A DNA stretch of 64,000 nt from Accumulibacter sp. (GTDB lineage Bacteria; Pseudomonadota; Gammaproteobacteria; Burkholderiales; Rhodocyclaceae): NCBI GenBank assembly GCA_017302455.1, contig JAFLDO010000001.1, forward strand, positions 62,001 to 126,000. Direction: 5' to 3'. Made by a program: the position numbers and the translations under genes. Each line of letters opens with the position of its first letter. Position 1 is the first letter of the stretch. The notes under the pieces were generated by a model, which saw only the letters and a list, made by a program, of their open reading frames with translations, was not told the origin of the DNA and searched no databases. Below are positions 1 to 9,092 of the stretch, piece by piece.

Positions 1-3000
1 AACCGGGCGTCGAGGCCGAGACGCTCTTCGGCATGTTCTATGCCGACCTGTGCGACTTCCTGGCGCGCAGCCACCGCGTCGAGTGCTTCGCCTACGACTG
101 GCGGCAGCCGCTCGACGTTCTCGGCGAACGGCTCGCCGCTTTCCTCGCCCGTCTGCTGGAGGAGACCGCGCAACCGGTGCGTCTGCTTGCCCACAGTGCC
201 GGCGGACTGATCGTTCGCGCCTGCCGGCACACACGGCCGACAGTGCTGGACGCGCTGATGGCGCGTGACGGGGCGCGCTTCGTGATGCTCGGGACACCCA
301 ATCAGGGCAGCTACTCGATGGTCGAGAACCTGCTCGGCAAGGGCGACACACTGCGTTCTCTGGCCCGCCTGGATCTCGGTCACAGCCTGCGGGAGGTAGT
401 CGGGATCGTTGCCGGTTTTCCGGGCGCGCTGCAGTTGCTGCCACGGCCGGGGTTTGTCGACAGCTTCCCGCGGGAAGGCGGAGGCGGGGAGGCAAACCAG
501 GATTTTCAGGCCGCCGATACCTGGAAGCGCTACCAGAAGAAGGTCTTCGACGTCTGGTTCGGCGACCACCAGTCGGCGACGCCGACGCAGGGCCAGCTCG
601 ACGCCGCGAACTGGCTGTGGCAGCACGAGAAGGATGCGCCGCCGGCGCTGCCGGTGGCCTGGGCGGCGAAGACCGTCTACGTCTTCGGGGTTGCGCGCAA
701 TACGGCCTGTGGCGTGCGTGAGGAGAAGAAGCGCTTGCGCCTGGTCGGCACGACGCAGGGCGACGGCACCGTCACCTGGGCGTCCGGGCGAATCGAGAAT
801 ATCGGCACCTACTATTACATGCCGGTCAGGCACGGCGACCTGCCATCGACCAGCGAGTATTTCCCCGCACTTGGCGAACTGCTGCATACCGGAGCGACGG
901 CCGCTCTGTTGCGCAGTCCGCCGGCGGTGCGCGGCGGCGAGCCCGTGTCGCCGCTGGTTTACGACGCCGGGCCGCCGACACTCGATGGCGGCGAGGCGAT
1001 GGCGCGTGGCCTGTTGGGCGGTGCGCCGCGCAGCCGCGTGGTGGCGCGCCCGAAGCGCCGGCTCGCGGTCAGCGTCAAGGCGATGGACCTGCGTTTCCTG
1101 ACGCAGCCGGTGCTGCTCGGGCACTACGAGCAGGACCCGATTGCCGGCGCCGAGGCGCTGATCGACCGCGAACTGCTCGACGGTGACCTCAGCCAGCGCT
1201 ACAACCTCGGGCTCTACGCCGGTGCCCGCGGCACGGCGACAGTGGTCCTGCGCGTTCCCAACGAACAGGAACGCCGCCGCGGCAGCCTCAGCGGTGCCGT
1301 CGTTTGCGGTCTCGGCGCCTACGAGGGCAACCTGAGCGTCGACAAGCTGACCGAGGCCGTGCGCGCCGGCGTCCTGCGCTACCTGCTGCAGGTCATCGAC
1401 GTGCTCGGCAAGGACGATCGCGAGCTGCCGCTGGCGGCGCTGCTGCTCGGCTACAACTCGTCGGCGAGCCTGTCGGTGGCGGCCTCGGTGGAAGCCCTGT
1501 TGCGGGGTGTCCTCGACGCCAACGCCCGTTTTCACGAGACGACGCGCCTCAACATCCGTGTCAGCCGGCTCGATATCGTCGAGCTGTACCAGGACACGGC
1601 GATCACCGCCGCGTACGCGCTGCGCGAGATGCCCAATCGTCTCGCCGAGCTGACGCACCGTTACGGCGTCGCGCTTGCCTGTCGGCCGGAACTGGAACAG
1701 GGCGAGGGGCTACGGCGGCGCCTGTTCGACAGCGGCAGTCCAAGCTATTGGCCACGCCTGATCGTCACCGACGGCAGCCGCCAGGAGGCTGAACTGCCTA
1801 ACGATGCGCTGCCAGCGAGCAGCGAGGGCCCCGGTGCCGCCGCGGCCGGCGGCCAGTCGGCGGGGCGTCAGCCGCGCACGGCAATTGCCGAACGCCTGCG
1901 CTTTCTTTACGTCGGTCAGCGTGCGCGCGCCGAATCGATCGTGCACCAGCGCCAGCCGGGCCTCGTCGAGAGGTTGGTCCGCCAGCAGATTCAGAGCACC
2001 CGTTGGCAGGAGGACTTCGGGCGCGTGCTCTTCCAGTTGATGATGCCGCACGACTTCAAGGACGTGGCACGCCAGCTCGACAGCATCGTGCTGGTGGTCG
2101 ACGACTACACCGCCAATTTGCCCTGGGAGCTGATGTTCGCCGACGACCCCGGCAGCGCCGGGGCCAGGCTGCCGTTCGCAGTGCGCACCCCGATCGTCCG
2201 GCAACTGGCGGCCGCGCAGTTCCGCCGCCTGGTGCATCAGGGTTTCGAGCGCAAGGCCTTCGTCGTCGGCAACCCGTCGGTCGAGGGTTTCGCTGCGGCC
2301 TTCCCGGATCCGCAGCATCCGCAGGCGGGCGAGCCGCCGGATCTGGCCGGTGCGGAGAACGAGGCCAACGCGGTGGCGGCGGTTCTGCAGGGGCTCGGCT
2401 ACCAGGTGGTGCAGGCGATCGGCAGCGACTGTCGCGCCACCGACGTGCTGACCCGCCTGTACCAGCAGGCCTACCGGGTGGTGCACATCTCGGCGCACGG
2501 CATCTTCGACCAGCCGCACGTCGGCGGCGGGCGACGTACCGGAGTCGTTCTCTCGGATGGCCTGCTGATTACGGCCGCCGAGATACGGGCCATGGAAACG
2601 GTGCCGGAGCTGGTTTTTCTGAGCTGCTGTCACCTCGGCAAGGTGGATACCGATGGTGCCGGCGAAGCCTCGGCGGCGCGCACCGTGCGCGAGGGCAACC
2701 TGCTGGCGGCGAGTGTCGCGCGCGAGCTGATCAATATCGGTGTGCGCTGCGTCGTCGTCGCCGGCTGGGCCGTCGACGACCAGGGCGCGATGATCTTCGG
2801 CAAGGCGTTCTATCACAGCCTGCTGCTCGATCGCCGCACCTTCGGGCGGGCCATCTTCGAGGCCAGGCGGGCGGTCTGGGACGTGAAGCCGGAAGACATC
2901 ACCTGGGGTGCCTTCCAGGCCTATGGTGATCCCGGTTGGCGGGCTGAAGCGCGCGTCGCCGGCAGGAGCGACGACGAGGACGACTATGCCTCGCCGGATG

Positions 3001-4034
3001 AACTGCTCGACGAACTGGTCAGCCGACGGGCGAGCCTGTCGCGCGCGCCGCAACGGCAGACGCCGCGCGAGACCGACGCGGCAAGAAGAGATCTCAAGCG
3101 CCTGCTGAAGGACCGCTGCCCGGCCGGCTGGCTGCAGCTACCGGCCGTACAGTCGGCGCTTGCCGGTGTCTGGGCGGACCTGGGAGACCTCACCCAGGCG
3201 CGCGCCGCCTACCTGTCGGCGGTGCAGGCCGAGGACGGTGCTGGGCAGGTGCCGATCCGGGATCTCGAGCAACTCGCCAACGTCGAGGCCCGGCTCGGCG
3301 AGAGGAATGCTGACGAAACGCTGATCGACAACGCGCTCGAACGACTGCAAGGCCTCGAACGCCTCGTCCTGAAGGCTGACGGTGAAGCGGCGACCGGAGC
3401 AATCAACGCCGAGCGCAGCGCCTTGCGCGGCAGCGCAGCCAGGCGCAAGGCCAGCCTGTGCGCCAGGCGCCTGCTCGAGTCGCCGCCAGGGAGCGAGCGC
3501 GACCAGGCGGCCGACGCCATGAACGCCGCCTTGCAGCAGAGCGCCAGCTTCTACGGGCAGGGTGAGGGGTTGCCGGGAAGCCCCGCTTTCCGGCCGTACA
3601 ACGCGCTCAATCGTCTGGCCATCGAGGCCTTGCTGTGCCCGGCCGACAACAACGCGCAGGCGGCGATCGAGCTGGCCCGTCACTGCCGGCGGGCGGCTGG
3701 CGAAGCCTATGCTCGCAGTGCCAGGCTTTGGGATGCGATCATGGATCCGGAGTCGCTGCTGGTCGAGCGCCTGCTCGACCGGAGCCTGCTGCAGCCCGGC
3801 GAGGCGGGCGAGGGCGCCTGCGCAGAGGTGGTGCGCGCCTACCGCGAAGCCTTGTCCAACCTGACGGTCACGCCGCGCCAGTTCGACTCGGTGCGGGCAC
3901 AGTGGCGTTTACTGTCCACATTCTGCCGTGCCCGCCACGTCGCCAGCGGCCTCGCCGGCTGGCAACTGGCGGGTGATCGCCTGTTCGCGCTGGGCGACAT
4001 GATCGACGACGCGCATGCGAGGAGCCAGGGATGA
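1..4034 (+). CDS. Alpha/beta hydrolase-CHAT protease fusion, 5' end outside the window
   Basis: The frame is open from the window edge into the first Met (base 33), and the codons before it (reading PGVEAETLFG) look coding, so the true start lies upstream. Counting from that Met, residues 1-150 form a lipase/LCAT-like alpha/beta-hydrolase segment with candidate nucleophile Ser55 in AHSAGG. Residues about 340-560 are an alternating alpha/beta region that I cannot name. Residues about 640-980 form a CHAT (caspase HetF-associated with TPRs) domain with the His822 (HISAHG) and Cys866 (LSCCHLG) dyad. Residues 1010-1333 are helical and TPR-like. CHAT proteins are caspase-like cysteine proteases, often effectors in bacterial conflict or cell-death systems. 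The stop overlaps the next start by 4 bases, so the two are probably translationally coupled. The hydrolase and CHAT calls are firm at motif level; the substrate is unknown. Confidence 0.88.
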   Translation, partial: PGVEAETLFGMFYADLCDFLARSHRVECFAYDWRQPLDVLGERLAAFLARLLEETAQPVRLLAHSAGGLIVRACRHTRPTVLDALMARDGARFVMLGTPNQGSYSMVENLLGKGDTLRSLARLDLGHSLREVVGIVAGFPGALQLLPRPGFVDSFPREGGGGEANQDFQAADTWKRYQKKVFDVWFGDHQSATPTQGQLDAANWLWQHEKDAPPALPVAWAAKTVYVFGVARNTACGVREEKKRLRLVGTTQGDGTVTWASGRIENIGTYYYMPVRHGDLPSTSEYFPALGELLHTGATAALLRSPPAVRGGEPVSPLVYDAGPPTLDGGEAMARGLLGGAPRSRVVARPKRRLAVSVKAMDLRFLTQPVLLGHYEQDPIAGAEALIDRELLDGDLSQRYNLGLYAGARGTATVVLRVPNEQERRRGSLSGAVVCGLGAYEGNLSVDKLTEAVRAGVLRYLLQVIDVLGKDDRELPLAALLLGYNSSASLSVAASVEALLRGVLDANARFHETTRLNIRVSRLDIVELYQDTAITAAYALREMPNRLAELTHRYGVALACRPELEQGEGLRRRLFDSGSPSYWPRLIVTDGSRQEAELPNDALPASSEGPGAAAAGGQSAGRQPRTAIAERLRFLYVGQRARAESIVHQRQPGLVERLVRQQIQSTRWQEDFGRVLFQLMMPHDFKDVARQLDSIVLVVDDYTANLPWELMFADDPGSAGARLPFAVRTPIVRQLAAAQFRRLVHQGFERKAFVVGNPSVEGFAAAFPDPQHPQAGEPPDLAGAENEANAVAAVLQGLGYQVVQAIGSDCRATDVLTRLYQQAYRVVHISAHGIFDQPHVGGGRRTGVVLSDGLLITAAEIRAMETVPELVFLSCCHLGKVDTDGAGEASAARTVREGNLLAASVARELINIGVRCVVVAGWAVDDQGAMIFGKAFYHSLLLDRRTFGRAIFEARRAVWDVKPEDITWGAFQAYGDPGWRAEARVAGRSDDEDDYASPDELLDELVSRRASLSRAPQRQTPRETDAARRDLKRLLKDRCPAGWLQLPAVQSALAGVWADLGDLTQARAAYLSAVQAEDGAGQVPIRDLEQLANVEARLGERNADETLIDNALERLQGLERLVLKADGEAATGAINAERSALRGSAARRKASLCARRLLESPPGSERDQAADAMNAALQQSASFYGQGEGLPGSPAFRPYNALNRLAIEALLCPADNNAQAAIELARHCRRAAGEAYARSARLWDAIMDPESLLVERLLDRSLLQPGEAGEGACAEVVRAYREALSNLTVTPRQFDSVRAQWRLLSTFCRARHVASGLAGWQLAGDRLFALGDMIDDAHARSQG

Positions 4035-6001
4035 AACTGCACGCTTTCGTGGCCATGCCTTTCGGCAGCAAGCCGGGGCACGATGGTCAACTGATCGACT
4101 TCAATCGCGTCTACGCGGAGTACATTCGACCGGCGCTCGAGGCGGCCGGCCTCGAGGTCTTCCGCGCTGACGAAGAAGCCCGCGCCGGCGATATCCGGAC
4201 CGACATGTTCCAGGAACTTCTGGTCGCCGACCTGGTTGTTGCCGACCTGACGCTCGACAACGCCAATGTCTGGTACGAGCTGGGCGTGCGGCATGCGTTG
4301 CGCGCGCGCGGCGTCGTCCTCGTGCAGGGACCGCGGCCGAACCAGCCATTCGACATCTACACCGATCGCAAGCTCAACTACTCGCTGGTCGACGGCGCTC
4401 CCGATCCGGCGAAACTGCCGGCCGAGCGCGACGCACTGACCGCGATGGTGCGCGCCAGCATGGCGAGCTCGACACGGCGGAAGGTGAGTCCGGTGTTCCA
4501 GTTGATTCCCAACCTCGAACAGCCGGAATGGCGCCGCTTGCTGCTTGCCGAGCGCAACGAGTTTTCCGATGCCTACGACAGCTGGTCGAGCCGCATGGAA
4601 GTCGCGCGCCAGAAAAACCGGCCGGGCGACATCCTGGTTCTCGCCGACGAGACGCCGATGCGCGCGCTGCACCTGGAAGCCAAGCGCAGCGCCGGCAACG
4701 CCCTGCTCAAGCTGAAGCAGGTCGAACTCGCTCTCGAACAGTTCGAGATGGCGCTTGAGCTGGACGGCGACGACAAGGCCAGTCGCGAGAAGCAGGCCAT
4801 CTGTCTGGTCCTCCTGAATCGTTTCGAGGATGCTCGGGAATGGGTCAAGCAGCTCACCGACGACCACCCGCAGGACGCCGAATCCTGGGCGCTCGCCGGT
4901 CGGGTCGAGAAAGAGAGCTGGATTGCGCGCTGGCGTCAGCCAGGATTGTCGCCGGCCCAGATGCACGCCCTGGCAAGGGAGGAGAACGCGGCCCTTGGCG
5001 AGGCAATCGATCCCTATTACCAGGCTTTTGTCGCCGACCCGAGGCATCACTACTCGGGGATCAATGCGCTGACCTTGCAACTGCTGCGCCAGCACTGTGG
5101 TGGCGACGCGAGCCAGAGCGTGATCGACAACCTGATCGGCGGCGTGCTGTGGGCCAGCCTGACCGCCCAGGAGCGCAACCGCAAGGATTACTGGGCGCGC
5201 GCCAGCTACGCCGAACTGTGCCTGCTGGTCAATCCGCTCGACAGTGTCCGCAAGGAGTATGGCAACATGGTCGCGACCGCCAATCGCGACTGGTTTGCCC
5301 TCGACTCGAGTCGGCAGACCCTGACGCTGCTGCGCGATATCGACTTTCGCCCCGCCGAGACCGCCGCCGCGCTGGCCATCGTCGATCGCGAGATCGCGCG
5401 CAGCACGCCGCCTTTCGAGCCGCGGCAGGTGCTGCTGTTCAGCGGCCACATGATCGACGGCCCGGACCGGGTGCCGCCGCGCTTTCCGGCGGAACGGGAG
5501 GCTCTGGCGGCCGAGGGCATCGCCCAGGCGCTCGACCAGCTCGGCGCCGGGCCCGGCGACCTGGCGCTGGCGCAGGCCGCCAACGGTGGTGACCTGTTGT
5601 TCCTCGAAGCCTGCCGGGCACGCGGCGTCCGCCTGCAACTGCTGCTTCCCTTCGAGGAACCGGAGTTCATCGAACGTTCTATCCTTGTCGCCAGCAATGG
5701 CGAGCAGTGGCGCCAACGCTACTTTGCCGTGACCGCCGCTCTCGAGGTCGCGCCGCGGATCATGCCCGACGAACTGGGTCCCTTGCCGAAGAGCCTGCGT
5801 GGCGAGCCGGCGAACGCCTTTGAACGCTGCAATCTCTGGCTTTTGTACACGGCGCTGGCCTGGGGAGTTCGCAAGGTGCGTTTTGTCTGCTTGTGGAATG
5901 GTGGCGGCGGCGACGGGCCCGGCGGCACCGCGCACATGTACAACGAGGTGAAGCGCCGCACCGGACGGGTGACCTGGCTCGATACGCGCACCCTGTGGTG
6001 A
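4031..6001 (+). CDS. ASK1-like TRAFs-binding domain protein with DRHyd and SLOG-like domains
   Basis: A 656-residue multidomain protein. Residues 1-110 resemble the deoxyribohydrolase-like (DRHyd) fold found at the N-terminus of animal ASK/MAP3K5 kinases and related to nucleoside deoxyribosyltransferases. Key signs are the VAMPFG start, VADLTLDNANVWYELG and candidate catalytic Glu83. Residues about 130-400 match the TRAFs-binding region (formerly DUF4071), with helical TPR-type repeats around 210-290. Residues about 462-620 look like a SLOG/LOG Rossmann domain (LLFSGHMIDGPDR, then ANGGDLLFLEACRARGVRL and LLPFEEPEF), a family proposed to sense or process nucleotides. No kinase domain is present. 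Its start lies within the stop of the CHAT gene, which suggests a sensor-scaffold for that protease. The domain reading comes from recognised motifs and was not run against a profile library. Confidence 0.85.
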   Translation: MKLHAFVAMPFGSKPGHDGQLIDFNRVYAEYIRPALEAAGLEVFRADEEARAGDIRTDMFQELLVADLVVADLTLDNANVWYELGVRHALRARGVVLVQGPRPNQPFDIYTDRKLNYSLVDGAPDPAKLPAERDALTAMVRASMASSTRRKVSPVFQLIPNLEQPEWRRLLLAERNEFSDAYDSWSSRMEVARQKNRPGDILVLADETPMRALHLEAKRSAGNALLKLKQVELALEQFEMALELDGDDKASREKQAICLVLLNRFEDAREWVKQLTDDHPQDAESWALAGRVEKESWIARWRQPGLSPAQMHALAREENAALGEAIDPYYQAFVADPRHHYSGINALTLQLLRQHCGGDASQSVIDNLIGGVLWASLTAQERNRKDYWARASYAELCLLVNPLDSVRKEYGNMVATANRDWFALDSSRQTLTLLRDIDFRPAETAAALAIVDREIARSTPPFEPRQVLLFSGHMIDGPDRVPPRFPAEREALAAEGIAQALDQLGAGPGDLALAQAANGGDLLFLEACRARGVRLQLLLPFEEPEFIERSILVASNGEQWRQRYFAVTAALEVAPRIMPDELGPLPKSLRGEPANAFERCNLWLLYTALAWGVRKVRFVCLWNGGGGDGPGGTAHMYNEVKRRTGRVTWLDTRTLW

Positions 6002-6041
6002 GCGAGCCGCGCGCTTGGGCACGCGTGCGAAGCTGTACTCG

Positions 6042-6734
6042 CTAGAACGGCGCCGGGCAGCAGAACGCCATCGGCCGGGCCGTTTCGGGGTGCGCGAAGG
6101 CCAGGGACTCGGCGTGCAGCAGCAAGCGTGCGTCGGCACCGCAGGCGGCACCGCCAGCCTCGGCGTAGAGTCCGTCGCCGACGATGGGGTGACCGATCGC
6201 CAGCAGGTGCACGCGCAACTGGTGGGTGCGGCCCGTATCCGGCCACAGCGCCAGGCGCGTGGTGTTGGCGAACGGATCATGGCTCAGCACCTGGTAACGC
6301 GTCCGGGAAGGTTTGCCGGCCAGCCGGTCGACTTTCTGGCGCGGGCGATTGGGCCAGTCGGCAGCGAGCGGCAGGTCGATTTCGCCGCTGGCCAGCGGCG
6401 GCAATCCATTGACGACCGCTACATACCGCTTGTCGACCTGACGGTTGGCGAACTGTGTGCTCAGCCGTCGCTGCATCGCCTTGCCGCGTGCCAGGACGAG
6501 CAGGCCCGAGGTGGCCATGTCCAGGCGATGGACGATCAGCGCATCCGGGTATTCTGCCTGCACGCGTCGGGCGAGGCAGTCCTGCTTGTCCTCGCCACGG
6601 CCGGGAACCGAGAGCAGTCCCGCGGGCTTGTTCACCAACAGCAGGGCGGCGTCGCTGTAGACGACGCCTTGCCCCGCGTTCCTTGGGGTCGCATGCTCAA
6701 AGGCAGGGAGGAATGACGCGTCTTGACGGGTCAC
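6042..6734 (-). CDS. rluA: RluA-family pseudouridine synthase
   Basis: Isomerises specific uridines to pseudouridine. By family, RluA acts on 23S rRNA U746 and tRNA U32. The 230-residue product has the active-site motif HRLDMATSGLL with catalytic Asp72, an NKPAGLLSVPGRG segment and the C-terminal GRTHQLRVHLLAIGHPIVGD block. There is no N-terminal S4 domain, which fits RluA rather than RluB/C/D. The start is GTG; no earlier in-frame ATG improves the fit. It converges on the ASK-like gene and ends 40 bases from it, with no sign of shared function. Subfamily (RluA against other short members) is likely but not proven. Confidence 0.9.
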   Translation of the reverse strand: MTRQDASFLPAFEHATPRNAGQGVVYSDAALLLVNKPAGLLSVPGRGEDKQDCLARRVQAEYPDALIVHRLDMATSGLLVLARGKAMQRRLSTQFANRQVDKRYVAVVNGLPPLASGEIDLPLAADWPNRPRQKVDRLAGKPSRTRYQVLSHDPFANTTRLALWPDTGRTHQLRVHLLAIGHPIVGDGLYAEAGGAACGADARLLLHAESLAFAHPETARPMAFCCPAPF

Positions 6735-7086
6735 GGTGACAGAGGGTTTAGCGGCGAATTCTATCGCTGGCGAAAATTACAGGGCCAAGTCCTGGCGCCG
6801 CAGCCGATCGAATCGATCGGCCAACGCGAGTGCGTTGGCGAGTATTATCGCTGTCCTAGCCGGTGACGCATAGTGCGGCTGGCCGGTGACAGTTGCTCGG
6901 GGACAGCATCTCGCATATGTCGAATGATTTGACATCCAGCGATCTTCACCTACAATACCTCTACTGGGATCATTGGAACTTGGTCCAAGAAGCCGGCCGT
7001 CTGGGCCAACTCGCCAACGCCCGTTTCGACGCTCCTGGTGCGGCAGGTAAGCACGCTGTCCATCGGATCATCTTCAGGCCATTCGC
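6735..7086. other. Intergenic region, 352 bases, with a promoter
   Basis: Divergent spacer between rluA and a small membrane-protein gene. It contains a near-consensus sigma70 promoter (listed separately). A 65-codon open frame starting at 6893 crosses the promoter and looks non-coding. Nothing else was recognised. Confidence 0.6.
6929..6956 (+). promoter_or_regulatory. Near-consensus sigma70 promoter
   Basis: TTGACA (6 of 6 to consensus) is separated by 16 bases from TACAAT (5 of 6). It points at the membrane-protein gene at 7087, giving a predicted leader of about 120 bases. This is one of the strongest promoter matches in the window. Confidence 0.7.
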
Positions 7087-7641
7087 ATGACAGGTAACCC
7101 TTTTGCACCGCCGAGCGCAATTGTCGCGGATGTTGGTTCGGCTCAAGTGCTGAGTTCAAAGCCGCCGTTCTTCGCAGTCTCTTTGCTGAAGTTGGTCGTC
7201 TTGTCTATCTGCACGTTCGGCATCTACGAGCTCTATTGGTTCTACAAGAACTGGCAGCTGATCAAGGACCGGGAGGGTAGCACCATATCGCCGGCACTAC
7301 GTGCGGTCTTCGCGGTGTTCTTCTGCTACCAGTGTCTTGCCCGAATTGGCGACTTCGCAACCCCCGCATTGGCAAAGTCAAGACTGGCCGCTGGCCCGCT
7401 CGCGGTGGGCTGGATTCTCACCACGTTGCTAAACCGGCTTCCTGGGGGGTACGGGCTGGCTGCGCTATTGGCCGTTGCCTTCCTCGTTCCTGTGCAAAGC
7501 CGCGCCAACCAAATCAACGAGGCGGTCAGTCCTGGCCATGATCCGAACAGCCGCTTCACTTTCTGGAATTGGGTTCTCGTCGTCTGTGGCTTGATCTTGG
7601 TCCCGCTGGCCGTTGTTGGCACGTTCGTTACGCCAACCTGA
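7087..7641 (+). CDS. Multi-pass membrane protein, DUF4234-like
   Basis: A 184-residue integral membrane protein of unknown function. The segment LSICTFGIYELYWFYKNW resembles the first membrane helix of DUF4234-type proteins. Further hydrophobic stretches lie near residues 70-90, 100-140 and 155-180, so about four membrane passes are likely. The N-terminus (MTGNPFAPPSA) is Pro/Ala rich and probably cytoplasmic. Upstream is a strong promoter and downstream a 600-base spacer, so the gene appears monocistronic. No catalytic residues are evident. Confidence 0.75.
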   Translation: MTGNPFAPPSAIVADVGSAQVLSSKPPFFAVSLLKLVVLSICTFGIYELYWFYKNWQLIKDREGSTISPALRAVFAVFFCYQCLARIGDFATPALAKSRLAAGPLAVGWILTTLLNRLPGGYGLAALLAVAFLVPVQSRANQINEAVSPGHDPNSRFTFWNWVLVVCGLILVPLAVVGTFVTPT

Positions 7642-8246
7642 TTCTTGAGCGTTTCCTGGAGTGGCACCTGGCCGGCAGCGAGAGATGGCCCGTCAGTTTG
7701 CGAAAACCTGACGGACTGCTTTGCCGCCAAGCCATCAGCTCTTGTCGCTCCAGGACTGCGGGACCACTTCCGTGCCTATGGTATGACCAACTTGGCGCTG
7801 ACCAGGTCGTCGAGATCGTTGTTCGTCCGGCAGGAGGGGGGCTGGGCTCTTCACAGGCGTACGCACCTTGAGGGGAGAGTTTGTGACATCCACTGGCGAG
7901 CGTAAAGATGTGTCGTGCAAGCTGATTGAGAGTCGTACGACAGGTGCGAAGCGACAACTGTTGATCGAGCGAAGGTAAAGCGTGGTGTCGCCGAACAGGG
8001 TTGGGGGCTGTGCGAGGCGCGCCTATAGCCAACCGTCGGTGAGTCATGCTGGCGCGTTGCCTTCGCGAACGGTTCGCAGCGCTGCGGACAAAGCGTGACG
8101 CAGATTGACCAAGGCTTGGGGCGGTGGTGACCTTGTGGCATTCTCGCGTACTGGTCAGCACAGCGCCCGGAATCCCCTGAACTGCGAACCAGACAGCCAA
8201 CCCGACTGCGTCAGCGTGCCGGCACAGTTACTGAGGAGAACATCGG
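7642..8246. other. Intergenic region, 605 bases, no gene recognised
   Basis: Open frames here (the longest is on the minus strand, 7628-8200) translate to Arg/Ser/Pro-rich sequence without domain character. No terminator, RNA gene or repeat was recognised. It may hold a decayed gene, but nothing supports a specific call. Confidence 0.4.
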
Positions 8247-9074
8247 ATGAGTATCACCATTCCCCCCTTGACGACTATCGCCATCGAACTCGCGGAAGGT
8301 ATCGCCGAGATCCGGCTGAATCGTCCCGAGCGTTCGAACGCGATGAACGAAGCGATGTGGCAGGAACTGCGCACGGCGTTCAACTGGGCGGACGCGACAG
8401 CCGAGGCGCGCGTCGCGATTCTCAGCGGCGGCGGGCGGAACTTCTGTGCCGGTATCGATCTGGCGATGCTGGCGGGGGTCGGCCAGGCGGTCGCGCATCG
8501 CGACCCGGCACGCAGCCGCGAGGCACTGCGCCGGCTGATCCTCGATCTCCAGGATTGCCTGTCGACGGTCGAGCGTTGCCGCAAGCCGGTACTGGCGGCG
8601 ATTCAGGGTGCCTGCATCGGTGGCGCGATCGATCTGGTGACTTGCTGCGACATGCGCTACGCAGCGGCTGAGGTGCAGTTCTCGGTGCGCGAGATCGATG
8701 TCGGGATGACCGCCGACGTCGGCACCTTGCAGCGTCTGCCGCGGCTCATCCCGGATGGCCTTGCGCGCGAACTGGCCTACACCGGCCGCAGCGTCGATGG
8801 CGCCGAGGCGAAGGTGATCGGGCTCGTCAATCAGGTCTACGCGACCCCCGAGGCGCTGCTCGATGGGGTTCGCACGATCGCGCGCCGCATCGCCGCGAAA
8901 TCGCCGCTGGCCATCCGCGGCACCAAGGAAATGCTCAACTACGGCCGCGATCATTCGGTGGCCGATGGGCTCAACTACATCGCCACCTGGAACGCGGCGA
9001 TGCTGATGTCCGCAGACCTTGACGAAACGCTGGCGGCGATGCGCGAGCAGCGTCCGCCACGCTTCCTCGACTGA
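8247..9074 (+). CDS. Crotonase, delta(3,5)-delta(2,4)-dienoyl-CoA isomerase type
   Basis: A 275-residue enoyl-CoA hydratase/isomerase-family protein. It has the oxyanion-hole segment GGGRNFCAGIDL and GACIGGAIDL. The acidic residues Asp129, Glu149 and Asp157 are spaced 20 and 8 apart, exactly as in mammalian ECH1 (Asp176, Glu196, Asp204), and REIDVGMTADVGTLQRLP is the ECH1-type signature. The expected role is moving double bonds of 3,5-dienoyl-CoAs during oxidation of unsaturated fatty acids. A GAGGAG-like ribosome site precedes the ATG. An AEC transporter follows after 18 bases, but no other beta-oxidation gene is adjacent. Confidence 0.88.
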   Translation: MSITIPPLTTIAIELAEGIAEIRLNRPERSNAMNEAMWQELRTAFNWADATAEARVAILSGGGRNFCAGIDLAMLAGVGQAVAHRDPARSREALRRLILDLQDCLSTVERCRKPVLAAIQGACIGGAIDLVTCCDMRYAAAEVQFSVREIDVGMTADVGTLQRLPRLIPDGLARELAYTGRSVDGAEAKVIGLVNQVYATPEALLDGVRTIARRIAAKSPLAIRGTKEMLNYGRDHSVADGLNYIATWNAAMLMSADLDETLAAMREQRPPRFLD

Positions 9075-9092
9075 CCGGCGTTGCCGGCCGGT

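Noticed and set aside
3839-6280. 813-codon minus-strand open frame opposite the ASK-like gene
   Set aside because: Antisense shadow in GC-rich DNA; translation lacks domain character and the plus strand has clear motifs.
6893-7090. 65-codon frame overlapping the membrane-protein start
   Set aside because: It runs across the -35/-10 promoter and has no good ribosome site or protein features.
7628-8200. 190-codon minus-strand frame in the 605-base spacer
   Set aside because: Arg/Ser/Pro-rich, no domain, no ribosome site; typical of random GC-rich DNA.
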